DNA from: Clostridium sp. K13
Lineage (GTDB): Bacteria; Bacillota; Clostridia; Clostridiales; Clostridiaceae
NCBI RefSeq assembly: GCF_019734195.1
Contig: NZ_JAASHM010000004.1
Span: 1-64,000 of the forward strand
Length of the DNA stretch: 64,000 bases
Reading direction: 5' to 3'
Part shown: piece by piece, positions 62,743 through 64,000 of the stretch
Position numbering within the stretch: the first letter of the stretch is position 1
Layout of the letters: each line of letters starts with the position of its first letter
Translations under genes and position numbers: made by a program
Notes under the pieces: model-generated
Told to the model about the DNA's origin: nothing
Database searches by the model: none
The model's input: only the letters and a program-made list of their open reading frames with translations

Positions 62743-64000
62743 ATAAAATTAAAAAATAATTTATTGATTATACTTCTTTTAAATATTTTTTTTATAAATA
62801 CCTTTTCATATAAAATAAATGCTTCAACTGAAGCTAAGGAAATAATAAAAATAGGAGTTTATGAAGATGAACCTTATATTTCTATAGATGACAAGGGAAA
62901 TATTTCTGGATACTATTACGATCTTATAAATTTACTTAAGAAAGAATATGATTTTCAACCAGAATATGTAATTTGCAACCTTTCTGATGCTTTAAAGATG
63001 TTAGAAGATGGTGATATAGATGTTATATTCGGTTTAGCTATGACAGATGATAGAAAAGAAAAATTTATCTTTAATAAATATAGAATTTGTGTAGAAAATA
63101 ATGCTCTTATTACAAAACTTGATATTGAATTTAAAGATTTGAAAAAGCATGATAATATTAGACTAGGATTATTAGAACATAATTCGAATTCAGAATTCCT
63201 TTTAGATTTTTTCGAATCTAATGAAATTAATTTAATTCCTGTATATGCTACTAATTTTGATGAATTAAAAAAACTTTTAGATAATGATGATATTGATATA
63301 ATTCTGAGTTCTGATTTTAATAATAAATATTATAATATAATTTATAGATTTACTGCTCATCAAGTCTATATAGCAGGAAATAAAAACTCAAAACATATTT
63401 TAGATAAGTTTGATAATGCAATTGAACTCTTAGAAAATAAAAAAAATGGTAAAATTTATAGATTATATAAAAAATATTTTTTTACTTTTAATAATACTAA
63501 TTTAGAAGATATTATTTTAATTTCTTCTAATGTTTGTCTATTATTACTAACTTTATTATTAGTTATTCCTAAATTAAAATTAAGATCAATTAGAAATAAA
63601 GTTAAATTAAACTTAAATAATAATTCTTATTTTTTATATTATCAACCAATTTATAACCCTAGAAATAATAGTGTTGTAGCTTTTGAAGGTCTATTAAGAT
63701 TAAGGGATAGAGATAATAATATTATCCCACCGTCAAAATTTATTTCTGAAATAGAAAATAGTGACATGTTATTTCAAGTATCATTATGGATACTTCAACA
63801 GTCTATCAAGGATTATAAAATATTAAAAAGATCTACCTATTTTTCTAATAAAGATTTTTATATTTCTATTAATGTTTCTTTATCTGAAATTGAAAGTAAG
63901 GAATTTGTATATAAAGCTATTAAAATACTTGCTAACTCTAATATAGGTAATAATAAGATTTGCTTAGAAATAATCGAAAAAGTTAAAATTAATGATTTAT
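62743..64000 (+). CDS. Periplasmic-binding / EAL-domain c-di-GMP protein (partial, probable ATA start)
   Basis: The gene runs off the window; about 419 codons are visible. A signal-type N-terminus (KLKNNLLIILLLNIFFINTF) is followed by an SBP_bac_3-like sensor domain (IIKIGVYEDEPYISIDDKGN, YYDLINLLKKEYDF, DGDIDVIFGLAMTDDRKEKF), a membrane helix near residue 260 (NVCLLLLTLLLVIP), then the start of an EAL domain (FLYYQPIYNP, AFEGLLRLRD, ISINVSLSEIES, ICLEIIEKV). EAL domains hydrolyse c-di-GMP; the EGLLR variant keeps the Glu. The GAGAGGTG site points to codon ATA at 62743, not ATG; TTG at 62764 is the alternative but has no ribosome site and would lose the positive N-terminus. Confidence 0.8.
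   Translation, partial: MKLKNNLLIILLLNIFFINTFSYKINASTEAKEIIKIGVYEDEPYISIDDKGNISGYYYDLINLLKKEYDFQPEYVICNLSDALKMLEDGDIDVIFGLAMTDDRKEKFIFNKYRICVENNALITKLDIEFKDLKKHDNIRLGLLEHNSNSEFLLDFFESNEINLIPVYATNFDELKKLLDNDDIDIILSSDFNNKYYNIIYRFTAHQVYIAGNKNSKHILDKFDNAIELLENKKNGKIYRLYKKYFFTFNNTNLEDIILISSNVCLLLLTLLLVIPKLKLRSIRNKVKLNLNNNSYFLYYQPIYNPRNNSVVAFEGLLRLRDRDNNIIPPSKFISEIENSDMLFQVSLWILQQSIKDYKILKRSTYFSNKDFYISINVSLSEIESKEFVYKAIKILANSNIGNNKICLEIIEKVKINDL

Overview
The window is very AT-rich, uses Shine-Dalgarno-led ATG, TTG and GTG starts, and encodes glmS-LCP-glmM-glmU, dprA-yifB, a Wzy-type polysaccharide locus with CpsB/CpsC/CpsD proteins, a class B sortase, and Spo0A- and LexA-like sites. This fits a low-GC Firmicute, most likely Clostridium sensu stricto. 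I cannot name the species. No tRNA, rRNA or CRISPR array was seen.

Layout. 1-3.8 kb: a DUF1659/DUF2922 pair, an N-terminally shortened Uma2-type nuclease gene and an orphan histidine kinase. 3.9-9.8 kb: UDP-GlcNAc supply (glmS, glmM, glmU) with an LCP cell-wall ligase and a 37-residue membrane peptide. 10.1-19 kb: an accessory island (VanZ-like, Uma2 remnant, AlbA_2/ATPase regulator, two Rpn/PD-(D/E)XK genes, a REP-type tyrosine transposase) wrapped around dprA-yifB. The island is studded with a structured repeat (called R here, ten copies between 1.5 and 28.9 kb). R sits at the 3' end of genes and usually ends in a Rho-independent terminator.

19.4-43.5 kb: a polysaccharide region, almost all on the minus strand, that reads as two loci joined together. 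Locus B (43.5 to 28.9 kb) has cpsC, cpsD, a CapD/PglF dehydratase, a 2-hydroxyacid dehydrogenase, a PglC-like transferase, an HpcH aldolase, six glycosyltransferases, an EpsG-type polymerase, a pyruvyl transferase and a flippase. Locus A (28.6 to 21.2 kb) has a cpsD stump cut by a repeat, a WcaJ-like transferase, a polymerase, two GT4 enzymes, a flippase and an acyltransferase. There are thus two initiating transferases, two polymerases and two flippases but only one intact chain-length system. The region is bracketed at 19.05 and 44.0 kb by two copies of one regulatory module (Spo0A-box match, TATAAT, two LexA-like palindromes). The right-hand copy drives a TcdR/UviA-like sigma factor gene.

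45-51.7 kb: the CpsB phosphatase, a thioester/Cna-B adhesin with an NPKTG sorting signal, a class B sortase, a second thioester gene broken by an in-frame stop, and a paralogous orphan histidine kinase. 51.8-57.2 kb: prfC, a decayed stretch, a membrane-anchored TPR-like protein and an IS1595-like transposase between two near-identical 62-bp hairpins, then DnaA-box matches. 57.2-61.8 kb: a heterodimeric ABC exporter and its MarR regulator, with three matching palindromic operators. 61.9-64 kb: a dead IS200 copy and the start of a periplasmic-binding/EAL c-di-GMP protein that runs off the window and appears to begin with ATA.

The best candidates for something undescribed are the R repeat family (a mobile-looking terminator or 3'-UTR element that gives genes new C-termini) and the duplicated Spo0A/LexA-like module around the polysaccharide region. 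Hand-derived coordinates of short motifs may be off by a base.
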